64,000 nt of DNA from positions 248,001 to 312,000 of the forward strand of contig NZ_LR962863.1 of NCBI RefSeq assembly GCF_900458895.1, read 5' to 3'. Origin of the DNA: Staphylococcus schleiferi (GTDB lineage: Bacteria > Bacillota > Bacilli > Staphylococcales > Staphylococcaceae). Within the stretch, counting starts at the first letter, position 1. Each line of letters starts with the position of its first letter. The notes under the pieces are model-generated. The model searched no databases. It saw only the letters and a list, made by a program, of their open reading frames with translations, and had not been told where the DNA came from. A program made the translations under genes and the position numbers. Shown here one piece after another: positions 8,566 through 20,316 of the stretch.

Positions 8566-9975
8566 ATGGGGACAATTGATTTTGTAGTGTTTATTGTATA
8601 TTTTGCTGTATTAATTACGATTGGTGTTTTAGGGGTATTAAAAGCGAAATCCTCTGAAAAGTATATGGTCGCTGACCGTAACTTAGGATTGTTTATGTTA
8701 TTTGGTTGTTTAACCGCAGTGTTTTTAGGAGGTTCATCGACGATTGGATCGTCACAACTCGGTTATGAAATTGGTTTCTCTGGATTTTGGTTTGTTTTTG
8801 CCTTAGGTGTAGGGATTACCATTTTTGGTCTGTTTTTATTGGATCGTATTATGGATTTGCGCGTGATTACCATCAGTGAACTGTTGTACAAGTTGTTTGG
8901 ACATCGTGTACGAATTATTGGTGCGGTTGTTACAGCGATGTATACTTTAATGATTTGTGTGACACAAGTGATTGCGATGGGCTCTGTCGTTTCTCAAATT
9001 TTCCATTGGCCGATGCTGACGTCTATCCTTGTGGGTGGTGGCGTAGTGTTTATTTATACGATACTTGGAGGCATGTGGACGCTCTCCATCACAGATGTAA
9101 TACAATTTTTGGTCATGACCATCGGGATGTTTTTAATTATGTTGCCGATTAGTTTATATAGTGTCGGAGGCTTGCCATCTTTACTACATCAAATGCCAGC
9201 TTCACATTTAAGCTTTTTTAATATCGGCTTTGGAGAGATTGTAAATTATTTTATAACGTATACGCTCGGTGTCATGGTGGGACAAGATATTTGGCAACGC
9301 TTTTTTACTGGGAAGACGAAACGTATCTCTAAAACATCAGGCATCCTTGTAGGTATCTATAGTGCGTTATACTCTATTGTCATGGTCATTATCGGAATGT
9401 GTGCCTATGTTTTATTTCCGCATATTCAAAATACGCAAAATGTTTTTGCGCATATGGCTTTTGAAACGTTACCATCGGGGTTACTAGGTATCGTTTTTGC
9501 GGCACTAATCGCAGCAATTATGTCAACGGCATCAGGAACTTTATTAGCATCAGCAACGATTATTTCTAATGACTTACTCAAGCCTTATTTGTTTAAAAAC
9601 ATGGAAGATCAACAATTTTTAGGTGTGACACGATTGACGACATTTTGTTTAGCTGTCGTGGCTATTATCATATCGATATGGGTCAAAGAAGTTCTCGTGG
9701 CGATTGATATCGCATACGCCATTTTAACGGGAGGCATGTTTATGCCGGTCGTATTAGGCTTGTTTATGAAGTGGTTAACACCAAAAGCTGCTATCTCTTC
9801 CATTATTGCGAGTGTAGTATTCATTTTACTTTCAATTTTCATTGTGGGTCCACAATCCAAATCGACGATATTTTATGCCATCATTATCAATGCTATAATA
9901 TTGATAGTTGTATCATATTTTGATTCGAAAAAAGGTCAATATGATAGAGGAAAAAACGGACGTCAAGCAACATGA
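8566..9975 (+). CDS. Sodium:solute symporter (SSS family)
   Basis: A 469-residue polytopic protein with about 13 hydrophobic segments. Family features include the TM2 region AVFLGGSSTIGSSQLGYEIG, TVSELLYKL-like TISELLYKLFGHRVR, the GGMWTLSITDVIQF segment, and AALIAAIMSTASGTLLASATI, the SSS signature. It would import a small organic solute with Na+; the substrate cannot be read from the sequence. The ATG at 8566 is preferred over the TTG at 8557, which abuts its own AGAGAG. An aminotransferase starts 29 bases after the stop, so the pair is probably cotranscribed and the solute may be an amino acid or its oxo acid. Confidence 0.85.
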   Translation: MGTIDFVVFIVYFAVLITIGVLGVLKAKSSEKYMVADRNLGLFMLFGCLTAVFLGGSSTIGSSQLGYEIGFSGFWFVFALGVGITIFGLFLLDRIMDLRVITISELLYKLFGHRVRIIGAVVTAMYTLMICVTQVIAMGSVVSQIFHWPMLTSILVGGGVVFIYTILGGMWTLSITDVIQFLVMTIGMFLIMLPISLYSVGGLPSLLHQMPASHLSFFNIGFGEIVNYFITYTLGVMVGQDIWQRFFTGKTKRISKTSGILVGIYSALYSIVMVIIGMCAYVLFPHIQNTQNVFAHMAFETLPSGLLGIVFAALIAAIMSTASGTLLASATIISNDLLKPYLFKNMEDQQFLGVTRLTTFCLAVVAIIISIWVKEVLVAIDIAYAILTGGMFMPVVLGLFMKWLTPKAAISSIIASVVFILLSIFIVGPQSKSTIFYAIIINAIILIVVSYFDSKKGQYDRGKNGRQAT

Positions 9976-10004
9976 TAGATTGATAACGTAAGGGGCGTGT
10001 GGCA

Positions 10005-11162
10005 ATGCATTTATTAAATGATCATATTCAAGATATTGAAGTACCGGGAACGAGACAATTTGCGAATAGAGTAGATCAGTATCCAAATTGTTTAGATTTA
10101 ACACTTGGACAATCTGATTTTCCTGTTGCTTCCTATGTGCAAGAAGCAATGGTGGAAGCGATACAGGCGGGTCAACTTAAATATACACATAACAAAGGAT
10201 TAATCGAGCTGAGAAAGGCGATTTCTGAGTACAACGCGTCACGATTTGGTGTTAAATATGATCCTGAGACAGAAATCGTCGTTACAAACGGTGCATCAGA
10301 AGGGATTGACGATGTACTGAGAACAATATTGAATCCTGGAGATGAAGTGATTTTACCTGGACCGACCTATTTAGGGTACGAACCAATTGTTAAATTGCAA
10401 GGGGCAGAAGTCAAATGGATCGACACTTCTCACACAGGATTTGTACCGACGGCAGAGGCGATCAAAGCAGCTATTACACCGAAAACAAAGGCGGTTATGT
10501 TTAACTATCCGACAAATCCGACAGGGATGACGCTTTCACATGAAACGATTCGCGACATTGTAGCTGTATTAAAGGATACGTCTGTGTTTGTAATTACAGA
10601 TGAAATCTATAGTGAGAATGTATTTGAAGGTCGACATCATTCATTTATGGAGTTTCCTGAGATTAGAGGGCAGCTTTTTGTTGTGAATGGTTTGTCTAAA
10701 TCACATGCGATGACAGGTGCACGTGTCGGTTATGTGTTATCGACACCTGAGTTGATTGAAGAAGTAACTACAGTACATTTGTATAATTCTATTTGTGTCG
10801 CAACGCCGAGTCAATACGGTGCAATACGTGCTTTAAAAGAAGGGGACCAAGATATACAGAAAATGAACGCAGCTTACCGTGAGCGACGTGATTATATTTA
10901 TGCGCGCTTAGTTGATATGGGATTGCCTGTGACGCTTCCACAAGGAACATTTTATATTTTCCCTGATGTTTCTGCTTATGATTCAGATTCCTTCCGTTTT
11001 TGCAATCAATTGTTAGAAACGGAACAACTGGCCATTGTGCCCGGGAAATCATTTTCGGATTATGCGGAAGGCTACGTCAGACTTTTTTTTGCGTGTGATA
11101 TGGAGACCATTAAAGAAGCGTGTGATCGACTCGAACATTTTTTAAAACATTATGATGAATAA
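10005..11162 (+). CDS. PLP-dependent class I/II aminotransferase (PatA/AspC-like)
   Basis: A 385-residue fold-type I aminotransferase. It shows TNGASEGIDDVLRTILNPGD (phosphate-binding and helix region), MFNYPTNPTGMT (Asn that contacts PLP), VITDEIYSENVF (Asp/Tyr) and NGLSKSHAMTGARVGY, in which the Lys forms the Schiff base. The C-terminal VRLFFA carries the substrate carboxylate Arg. This subgroup includes PatA and N-acetyl-diaminopimelate aminotransferases; I cannot assign the substrate. ATG 10005 fits AAGGGG at a 9-10 base spacing better than GTG 9999. It follows the symporter closely and is terminated at 11170-11241. Confidence 0.88.
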   Translation: MHLLNDHIQDIEVPGTRQFANRVDQYPNCLDLTLGQSDFPVASYVQEAMVEAIQAGQLKYTHNKGLIELRKAISEYNASRFGVKYDPETEIVVTNGASEGIDDVLRTILNPGDEVILPGPTYLGYEPIVKLQGAEVKWIDTSHTGFVPTAEAIKAAITPKTKAVMFNYPTNPTGMTLSHETIRDIVAVLKDTSVFVITDEIYSENVFEGRHHSFMEFPEIRGQLFVVNGLSKSHAMTGARVGYVLSTPELIEEVTTVHLYNSICVATPSQYGAIRALKEGDQDIQKMNAAYRERRDYIYARLVDMGLPVTLPQGTFYIFPDVSAYDSDSFRFCNQLLETEQLAIVPGKSFSDYAEGYVRLFFACDMETIKEACDRLEHFLKHYDE

Positions 11163-11169
11163 CGAACTT

Positions 11170-11241
11170 AAACTAGGTTTTGTATACTTTTAGTGCGGAG
11201 ATGTGAACGGCGCTCAAATGTATTTCAACACCTAGTTTTTT
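11170..11241 (+). terminator. Terminator of the symporter-aminotransferase operon
   Basis: AAACTAGGT (11170-11178) pairs with ACCTAGTTT near 11229-11237, with a long loop, and is followed by a T run. Confidence 0.6.
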
Positions 11242-11310
11242 GTTGTACTTATTTTGATTTAGGTATTGTCGTAAAGGATGCTAAATGAACTTGAAAATGT
11301 GTGGTTTTAA

Positions 11311-13874
<2,564 letters not shown>

Positions 13875-13887
13875 GATAAGTATAGAG

Positions 13888-13938
13888 AACAAAAGTCGGC
13901 ATCTGAAGTTTCACGGATGTCGCTTTTGTTCTTTTTTA
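13888..13938 (+). terminator. Terminator of the oxidoreductase-Gate operon
   Basis: AACAAAAG (13888-13895) plus following bases pair with the reverse complement ending CTTTTGTT (13923-13930), then a run of T. Confidence 0.8.
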
Positions 13939-14038
13939 TTGCGGAGTCACTTTTGACTTGTAGTCAGTGAAGATTGACGGTGTGAGCGGCTGCATCATAA
14001 AATGAAAGCGTAATGCAAAGAACAAATGAGGTGATTTG

Positions 14039-15655
14039 ATGGCGGGTACAGACATTCGTGAAGCGATAGAGAAAGGCGACATCACAGTAGGAATCGAACT
14101 CGGTTCAACACGTATCAAAGCAGTAGCGATTGATGCTTCGACACGTCCAATCGCAAAGGGAAGTTATGAATGGACGCAACAGTTGAAGGCGGGCTATTGG
14201 TCTTTATCGCTCGATGAAGTATGGCGTGGCTTGCAAGAAAGTTATCAACGTATGTCCCAGGAAATATATGATCGGTATCACATCCGTTTGAAAAAACTTG
14301 CGGCTCTTGGCATTAGTGGGATGATGCACGGTTACTTAGCTTTTGATCAAGAGGGGAAATTATTAGTTCCTTTTCGTACGTGGCAAAATAATTATGCACG
14401 TGAAGCGGGTGCAAAGTTAACACATCAATTTCAGTTCAATGTTCCAGAACGTTGGAGTATTGCGCAATACTATCAGTGTGTCTGCAATAGAGAAGCGCAT
14501 GTGAAAGATGTGGCCTATCTGACAACGTTATCCGGTTATGTCCATTGGCAATTAACAGACGAAAAAGTATTAGGGATAGGCGATGCCTCTGGAATGTTTC
14601 CGATAGATGCGCAACAAAATACATATCGAAAAGATTTAATGGCACAATTTGATGCATTGATGAAGGAACAAGGTTTTTCTCAGTCTATTGAATCGATTTT
14701 GCCGAAAGTCTATCAAGCGGGTGAACGTGCGGGTCTATTAACCGCTACAGGTGCCAAACGATTGGATCCTGATGGTTTTTTAGAAGCGGGATGTGTGATG
14801 TGTCCGCCTGAAGGTGATGCAGGAACAGGAATGATTGCGACTAATAGCATCGCACCAAAGACTGGAAATGTATCGGCAGGAACGAGTATATTTTCGATGA
14901 TTGTCCTCGAACAACCATTAAAACAAGTAGATCCAGATGTGGATATTGTAATGACGCCAGCTGGAGACGAGGTCGCGATGATTCATGCGAATAATTGTAC
15001 GTCAGATATCAATCAATGGATGCATCTCTTTGAAGAAGTTTTCCAAGTAATGGGTGTCTCGTATGACAAAGAAACCCTATGGACGCGACTGTTTGAACAG
15101 GCGACACAAGGGGATGACGATTTAGGCCAGTTGTTATCGTACGGGTATGTTTCAGGTGAATTTATTACTGATATCAAACAAGGCTTTCCACTGTTTATGC
15201 GTTTAGAAGAACGTGAATTGACGCTTGCTAATTTTATGAAAACACATATTTAAAGCGCGCTCAGTACGTTGAAAATCGGGGTGGATCGATTAAAAAAACA
15301 TGAAAATATTGCGCTTGATCGTATGACCGGTCATGGGGGTATTTTTAAAACTAAAAATGTTGTTCAGCGTTATTTAGCTGCCGCTTTAGAAACACCAATC
15401 ACTGTTATGGAGACAGCCAATGAGGGTGGTGCGTGGGGAATCGCAGTTTTAGCACGTTACATAATAGAAAATCACACGACCTTAGATGGTTATTTAAACA
15501 CGATTTTTAAGGATAACTTGCATACGTCTACGTGGTCACCGCAACCTCAAGATATTGAAAGTTTTAAAGCGTATATTCAGCGCTTTGAAAAATATTTAAC
15601 ACTTGAACGAGAGCTCAACAAAAAGCATTCTAATAGAGAACGTCGCGATGAGTAG
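14039..15655 (+). pseudogene. FGGY-family carbohydrate kinase interrupted by one in-frame stop
   Basis: A sugar kinase of the xylulokinase/ribulokinase superfamily. Visible are the N-terminal phosphate motif VGIELGSTRIKAVAID, ALGISGMMHGYLAFDQ, the substrate loop GDASGMFPID, EGDAGTGMIATNS, the conserved GNVSAGTSIFSMIV, and after the break DRMTGHGGIFKTKNVVQ and the ATP-site end ETANEGGAWGIAVL. The frame reads straight through except for TAA at 15251-15253 (between FMKTHI and SALSTLKIG), so one substitution, probably in a Tyr codon, splits an otherwise complete gene of about 538 codons. ATG 14039 follows GAGGTG. Losing the last quarter removes part of the ATP site, so it is probably inactive. 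No transporter or isomerase gene is beside it. Confidence 0.85.
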
Positions 15656-15783
15656 AAAATTCGAAACAATTTTAGCTCATATTTGAAGATGATTTCTTAT
15701 TTGAATTAAAATTTCTATCAATATCATTATGGCTCACGAATTGTTTTTAAGAAGCATGAATCTTGATTATGAAATCAAACATA

Positions 15784-15857
15784 AAAAAGGATAACACAGT
15801 ACGCACCATTCCTTGTATGACATGGATAAAAATGGTGCGTTTTCGTGTTATCCTTTA
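15784..15857. terminator. Bidirectional terminator between the FGGY kinase and the amidohydrolase
   Basis: AAAGGATAACAC (15786-15797) pairs with GTGTTATCCTTT (15845-15856), with a second stem ACGCACCATT/AATGGTGCGT inside and A/T runs at both ends. It serves the converging genes. Confidence 0.85.
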
Positions 15858-15864
15858 AAATTGC

Positions 15865-16836
15865 TTATTCTTGACGGTTGATTTCGAAAAATTCGATTGC
15901 GTTGCCACGAAGAATACCGTCAATTTTATCTGTATCGATATCACTATTTTTAATATAGTCTACCGCACGTGTATATTTTTCATCTTGGAAATAAGGGAAG
16001 TCGCTTCCCATCATCAAGTGTTCAGCACCAAATGTCTCAATCGTATTAACTAATGATGGACCATGGAAGTTGGCTGTATCAAAGTAAAATTGACGATTTA
16101 AGATTTCCCAAGGGCTTGTTTTAAAAGCATTCCAGTCTTCGTAGTTATCTTCAATACGTTGCATAAAGAAAGGTAATGCTCCACCTAAATGTGAGATGTG
16201 AAACTTAATGTTTGGATATTTTTGCGGTATATTGTTTTTCATTAAATGAAGTGCGACAAATGTGGATTCCAATGGTGCACCAATGACCCAGTGTAATTGA
16301 TAGTCATTGACCATTGGAGATTGTGCACCACAACCGGTAGGATGCACGTATAGTGTCGCATGTAGTTCATTCATTGCTGCGAAAAAAGGTTCGAATTGCA
16401 AATCGGCAACAGACACTTTGTCTTTTACTAATGTTGGAATTGCAATACCGATAAATGCATCTTTCGCTAATAACGTTTTTGCTTCTTCAATGGCTTGGTT
16501 AATATAAGGAAGTGACACAGCACCATAAGCTAAAAAGCGATCAGGATATTTTTGTACGAGCGATTCGTACAATCCGTTAATCATTTCTGCTGAAGCTTTT
16601 GCTTCTTCTTGATTTCCCCATTGTGGCGATTGTGGAGTCGCTGAAATAATTTGTTTTTCAACGCCCGCATCGTCCATCATTTTAAAACGTTTTTTCAAAT
16701 CTTCCTCTGAATCTGATTGGTTAATCCCTTTGGCCACTTCAGTACCTTGGCTACCAAGACGACCTAAACGTTCTAAATATTCTTCACTCCATAAGTGTGC
16801 ATGCGTATCAATTGCTTTTATATTTGTCATGCTCAC
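15865..16836 (-). CDS. Amidohydrolase-2 (ACMSD-like) family metal enzyme
   Basis: A TIM-barrel metal enzyme of about 323 residues. The start shows AIDTHAHLW (HxH ligand pair), then TLYVHPTG (His), KFHISHLGG (His) and MMGSDFPY (Asp), the ordered ligands of the ACMSD/amidohydrolase-2 group, which decarboxylates or hydrolyses aromatic or small acid substrates. The GTG at 16836 has GGAG at good spacing; the ATG at 16830 (MTNIKAIDTHAH) is an alternative; the longer frame to 16866 has no ribosome binding site. It lies just downstream of the MFS-DoxX pair on the same strand (gap 176 bases), so it may belong to the same xenobiotic or aromatic metabolism neighbourhood. Substrate unknown. Confidence 0.8.
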   Translation of the reverse strand: MSMTNIKAIDTHAHLWSEEYLERLGRLGSQGTEVAKGINQSDSEEDLKKRFKMMDDAGVEKQIISATPQSPQWGNQEEAKASAEMINGLYESLVQKYPDRFLAYGAVSLPYINQAIEEAKTLLAKDAFIGIAIPTLVKDKVSVADLQFEPFFAAMNELHATLYVHPTGCGAQSPMVNDYQLHWVIGAPLESTFVALHLMKNNIPQKYPNIKFHISHLGGALPFFMQRIEDNYEDWNAFKTSPWEILNRQFYFDTANFHGPSLVNTIETFGAEHLMMGSDFPYFQDEKYTRAVDYIKNSDIDTDKIDGILRGNAIEFFEINRQE

Positions 16837-17012
16837 AATCATCTCCATTTCAAATTTGCAATGCATCGTTGAGCCTTATCTCATACACAACGATTGTCGA
16901 AGTGTTATAGGCTCATTTTGCTTTTCAAAGATGCAAACTAAGGTGAAACATATTGTAAATATACCCACATAACATACATTTACCCAATAAAGTAGAATAA
17001 CAATCGCATATT

Positions 17013-17372
17013 TTATTTTTTGAAAGTATCGAGTAGCGTTAAGGTATTTAATAAGAAGTATTTACCCGCAGATTGTGTTGCTTTATAACCGTGACCGGCT
17101 TTAATGTGTTGGTACATTGCAACACCCATAATAAGATTAATCATTACAGCACCAAGACGTACAAATTTCACACCTGCTTTGCCAAAAGTAGAAGTTAACA
17201 ATAAGATAGAACCTACAATTTCAAATACACCAGCTATTTGCATCAAGTTTTTGTTAATATTAAATGCTTCTTTAAATTGTGTTGCCATTGCTTCATCATT
17301 TCTCACTTTTGGCAAACCACTTTTAATAATATCTTTTGCAACGTAAGCGTTAATCGCATGATTTAATAACAT
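17013..17372 (-). CDS. DoxX-family small membrane protein
   Basis: A 119-residue integral membrane protein with about three to four hydrophobic segments (IAGVFEIVGSILLLTSTFG; FVRLGAVMINLIMGVAMYQ; AGKYFLLNTLTLLDTF). The second helix with a central Glu (GVFEIVGSILL) is typical of DoxX/DoxD-type proteins, several of which work with quinone or thiol redox stress. TAGGAGG stands 7 bases before the ATG at 17372; an adjacent ATG at 17375 is possible. It starts about 20 bases after the MFS stop, so it is the second gene of that operon. Confidence 0.8.
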   Translation of the reverse strand: MLLNHAINAYVAKDIIKSGLPKVRNDEAMATQFKEAFNINKNLMQIAGVFEIVGSILLLTSTFGKAGVKFVRLGAVMINLIMGVAMYQHIKAGHGYKATQSAGKYFLLNTLTLLDTFKK

Positions 17373-17391
17373 CATACAACCTCCTAAATTT

Positions 17392-18795
17392 TTAATTTGA
17401 TGATTCTTTTTTAGATACACGAAGGGCAATGAATGCCCCAATTAAGCTTAGAACTGCAACTACTTTATACGTCCATTGCAAGCCAAAGATATGACTGGCA
17501 ACAGTGCTGCCGCCATGTCCCATAGCGAGTTGCGATAATAACGTAACCAGTAATCCTGTTCCAATCGCAGCAGAAATTTGACGTAACGTGTTATTCATTG
17601 CAGTCCCATGCGGGATGAGCTCTCTTGGTAGTGCATTAAGTGCTTCGGTTGTCATTGGCACCATAATGCCAGAGTTACCTAACATCATCACTAAAAATGA
17701 CAAGATGATATAAGTGATAGATGATTCTGCATTTAAAAATGAGAGCAGTAATGTACCGATAAAAATAAGCGTCATCCCACTCACTGCGAGAATGCGTCCG
17801 CCAATGATGTCATACAATTTACCTGTCACAGGTGAAAGGAGCCCCATCACCAGACCACCCGGGAGTAAAATGAGACCGGATTGAAGCGGCGTTAAACCAC
17901 GCATCGTCTGCATATAGATTGGAAGTATTGTCAATGTCCCGATAAATATCAAAAACATCAGAATGACTAAACTAATTGGTATCGTAAATGCCCGATATTG
18001 AAACACACGTATTTCAAGCATAGGTGTCTCTAATTTAAGCTGTCTCATAACAAAAGTGACCAGTGCCACGACAGCTACGAGAAGTGTTAAATAAATGATA
18101 GGGTTGCCCCATCCAAATTGACTGGCTGAACTAAAGCCGAATAATAAACCGCCAAAACCAATCGTTGATAATATCACAGATAAAATATCGAGTTTCGGTT
18201 TGGATAATTCAGTCAGATCCATCATTTTAAAATAACCGAATAATAAATCAATCACTGAAATGATGAGTATGATTAAAAATAAATAGCGCCAATCAAATGC
18301 AGTAACAAACCAACCTGCAGCAGTAGGCCCGATTGCTGGCGCAAAACCAATGACTAATCCGAAAAGTCCCATGGCCATACCACGTTTTTCTAATGGAAAG
18401 ACAAGGAATAAAAACATTTGCGTCAGTGGCATCAAAATTCCTGCACCCATTGCTTGAATCGCCCGACCTACTAAAAGTAATGTAAAGTTAGGCGCAAGCA
18501 TACATAATAAGGAACCCACGACGAATAACAGCATAGCTGTAAAGAATAACCGTCTTAATGAAAACCGCTGTGTAAGATAAGCGGTTATCGGAATCATGAT
18601 GCCATTTACAAGCATGAAGATGGTCGTTAACCATTGTGCAGTGCCACTCGTAAGATGAAATTCCTCCATTATTTTAGGAATCACAGTCGTCATTAAAGTT
18701 TGATTGAGTACTGCGATAAAAGCCCCAATCATCATCATTACGATTGCAGGAATATGATGTTGCATCGAATTGTTCGAAGTTGCCTCATCCGACAT
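17392..18795 (-). CDS. DHA2-family (EmrB/QacA-type) MFS multidrug exporter
   Basis: A 467-residue protein with about 14 hydrophobic segments. TM1 contains FIAVLNQTLMTTVIPKI, the DHA2 signature. The loop PITAYLTQRFSLRRLF is motif A, VGRAIQAMGAGILMPL is motif B, and GFAPAIGPTAAGWFV is motif C of drug:H+ antiporters. ATG 18795 follows GAGGTG; the upstream GTG has no site. It is divergent from nat-tetR with overlapping promoters around a palindrome, so it is probably repressed by the TetR protein at 19726. It likely exports a toxic hydrophobic or aromatic compound; the exact substrate cannot be told. Confidence 0.88.
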   Translation of the reverse strand: MSDEATSNNSMQHHIPAIVMMMIGAFIAVLNQTLMTTVIPKIMEEFHLTSGTAQWLTTIFMLVNGIMIPITAYLTQRFSLRRLFFTAMLLFVVGSLLCMLAPNFTLLLVGRAIQAMGAGILMPLTQMFLFLVFPLEKRGMAMGLFGLVIGFAPAIGPTAAGWFVTAFDWRYLFLIILIISVIDLLFGYFKMMDLTELSKPKLDILSVILSTIGFGGLLFGFSSASQFGWGNPIIYLTLLVAVVALVTFVMRQLKLETPMLEIRVFQYRAFTIPISLVILMFLIFIGTLTILPIYMQTMRGLTPLQSGLILLPGGLVMGLLSPVTGKLYDIIGGRILAVSGMTLIFIGTLLLSFLNAESSITYIILSFLVMMLGNSGIMVPMTTEALNALPRELIPHGTAMNNTLRQISAAIGTGLLVTLLSQLAMGHGGSTVASHIFGLQWTYKVVAVLSLIGAFIALRVSKKESSN

Positions 18796-18833
18796 ATACG
18801 TCACCTCTTTCTAAACGGAATTGACTATCACTT

Positions 18834-18885
18834 ATTTTAAGCGGAATGCATTCCATTTGTCAAACTTGCAAATTCCATTTAATAT
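18834..18885. promoter_or_regulatory. Overlapping divergent promoters with a TetR-type operator
   Basis: Minus strand: TTGACA (plus 18858-18863), 18-base spacer, TAAAAT (plus 18834-18839) drives the MFS gene. Plus strand: TTGTCA (18857-18862), 17-base spacer, TAATAT (18880-18885) drives nat. The -35 hexamers overlap. GGAATGCATTCC at 18843-18854, a perfect 12-base palindrome, lies in the MFS spacer and abuts the nat -35. Further GGAAT/ATTCC half-sites are nearby (18817, 18873). One bound repressor could shut both directions. Confidence 0.75.
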
Positions 18886-18914
18886 TAGAGGCATAAAAAC
18901 GTAAGGAGGCCATT

Positions 18915-19706
18915 ATGGATATACAAAATATAGAGAAGAAATTAGAAATCAATGAACAAAAACAGTTCAAAAATCGTGTTGAAGCGCTCAATTACTATAC
19001 ACGACAATTTATGTATCATGTCCCATTTGAAAATTTGGATGTCCAAAATGGTGTTCGTATTTCAACAGAATTGGACGATTTGTACGACAAGCTCATCAAG
19101 CGGAATCGCGGGGGCTATTGTTATGAAAACAATACCTTCTTTGGTGCTTATCTCGAAGAAAAAGGCTTTGATACGCATTTTGTAGGTGCAACAATTCATA
19201 CACCGAATGGCGGTCGGAGTCGTTTTGGGACACATATGTCATTAATTGTAGAGATAGAAGGTGAAAGTTACGTCGCTGATGTAGGCTTTGGAGATTTACC
19301 TGCAGATGCCCTTCATGTCACACATGACGGTTCAGATATTGTGGAAGATGTTGGAGGTACTTATCGTGCGGTATATATTGATGACACCATTCATGTTCAA
19401 AAATGGGTTGATGATGAATGGCAAACGAAATATGAAGCAGAGCCACAAGCTCGTGACTTAGACCATTTTTCTGACAACATTGAATACAATCAAACCAATC
19501 CTAATTCTGTCTTCGTCAAACGACTTATTGTCACAATGCCTAAGCCATACGGTAGAGCGACAATGTCTCATGAAAATTTAACGATTTCAAAAGAAGGTAA
19601 CAAAGAGAAACAGCCCGTCACTTCTGAAAACTATAAAGCCTTTTTGAAAAAGTACTTTGGATTAGACGTTACTGTATCACGTTTAGAAAAAGATACAGAA
19701 GAATAA
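18915..19706 (+). CDS. nat: Arylamine N-acetyltransferase, copy 1
   Basis: A 263-residue NAT-family protein with the complete catalytic triad at the classical numbering: Cys69 in RGGYCYENN, His107 in RFGTHMSLIV, Asp122 in YVADVGFGD. It transfers acetyl from acetyl-CoA to arylamines, hydrazines or hydroxylamines in the cytoplasm. AAGGAGG stands before the ATG. First gene of an operon with tetR (19726), an isochorismatase-like gene and a second NAT. Divergent from an MFS exporter. The setting suggests detoxification of an aromatic amine or related compound. Confidence 0.92.
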   Translation: MDIQNIEKKLEINEQKQFKNRVEALNYYTRQFMYHVPFENLDVQNGVRISTELDDLYDKLIKRNRGGYCYENNTFFGAYLEEKGFDTHFVGATIHTPNGGRSRFGTHMSLIVEIEGESYVADVGFGDLPADALHVTHDGSDIVEDVGGTYRAVYIDDTIHVQKWVDDEWQTKYEAEPQARDLDHFSDNIEYNQTNPNSVFVKRLIVTMPKPYGRATMSHENLTISKEGNKEKQPVTSENYKAFLKKYFGLDVTVSRLEKDTEE

Positions 19707-19725
19707 GATAAAAGGTGTGTTTTGC

Positions 19726-20301
19726 ATGACAAGCAAAGAGACGACAAAACGCTTAGACGCACGCAGAAATGAGAAGTTAATATTAGAAACGGCTTCAAAA
19801 ATGATGAGTGGGAATACTGAAATCAGATCGATTAGTATGGCAGCAATTGCCGACGAAGCCAATGTAGGTGTCGGAACACTCTATCGTCATTTTGAAAGTA
19901 AATCGATGTTATGTCGCGCGGTTATTGATGACCAAATTGATGATATGTTCGCTGATATTGAGGCATTTTTAACTCAAAATGAAAAGGCTTCATTGCATGA
20001 CAGATTATTCGGTGTACTGAATATCTTTTTGAATTTAAAAGAGCGTAATCTCAAGCTACTTAATTTTATAGAAAAAAGTGGCATTAAAGCCAACGCGACA
20101 AACACCGCACCGTTTTATGAGGATTTATATCAAATTATTCAACGTGAAATGGAAAAATCAGGCAATATCGATAACATGGAATTGAAAATTGATATGTTGT
20201 TAAATGCTTTTTCTTCAGACATTTACATGTATGAACGCTTTACAAGAGGTTATACGATAGATTCGTATCTTCAAAATTTACTTGAAATATATTTGAAATA
20301 A
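19726..20301 (+). CDS. TetR-family regulator of the NAT/MFS module
   Basis: A 191-residue TetR protein. The helix-turn-helix is SMAAIADEANVGVGTLYRHF near residues 39-58. It starts 19 bases after nat (AAAGGTG before ATG 19726; an in-frame GTG at 19717 is less likely). It is a paralogue of the regulator at 970-1533. Placement inside the operon and the palindrome in the shared promoter region support autorepression and control of the divergent exporter. The ligand is unknown, but an aromatic amine or quinone would fit the neighbours (inference). Confidence 0.88.
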   Translation: MTSKETTKRLDARRNEKLILETASKMMSGNTEIRSISMAAIADEANVGVGTLYRHFESKSMLCRAVIDDQIDDMFADIEAFLTQNEKASLHDRLFGVLNIFLNLKERNLKLLNFIEKSGIKANATNTAPFYEDLYQIIQREMEKSGNIDNMELKIDMLLNAFSSDIYMYERFTRGYTIDSYLQNLLEIYLK

Positions 20302-20316
20302 GATGGAGGTCTTCAA

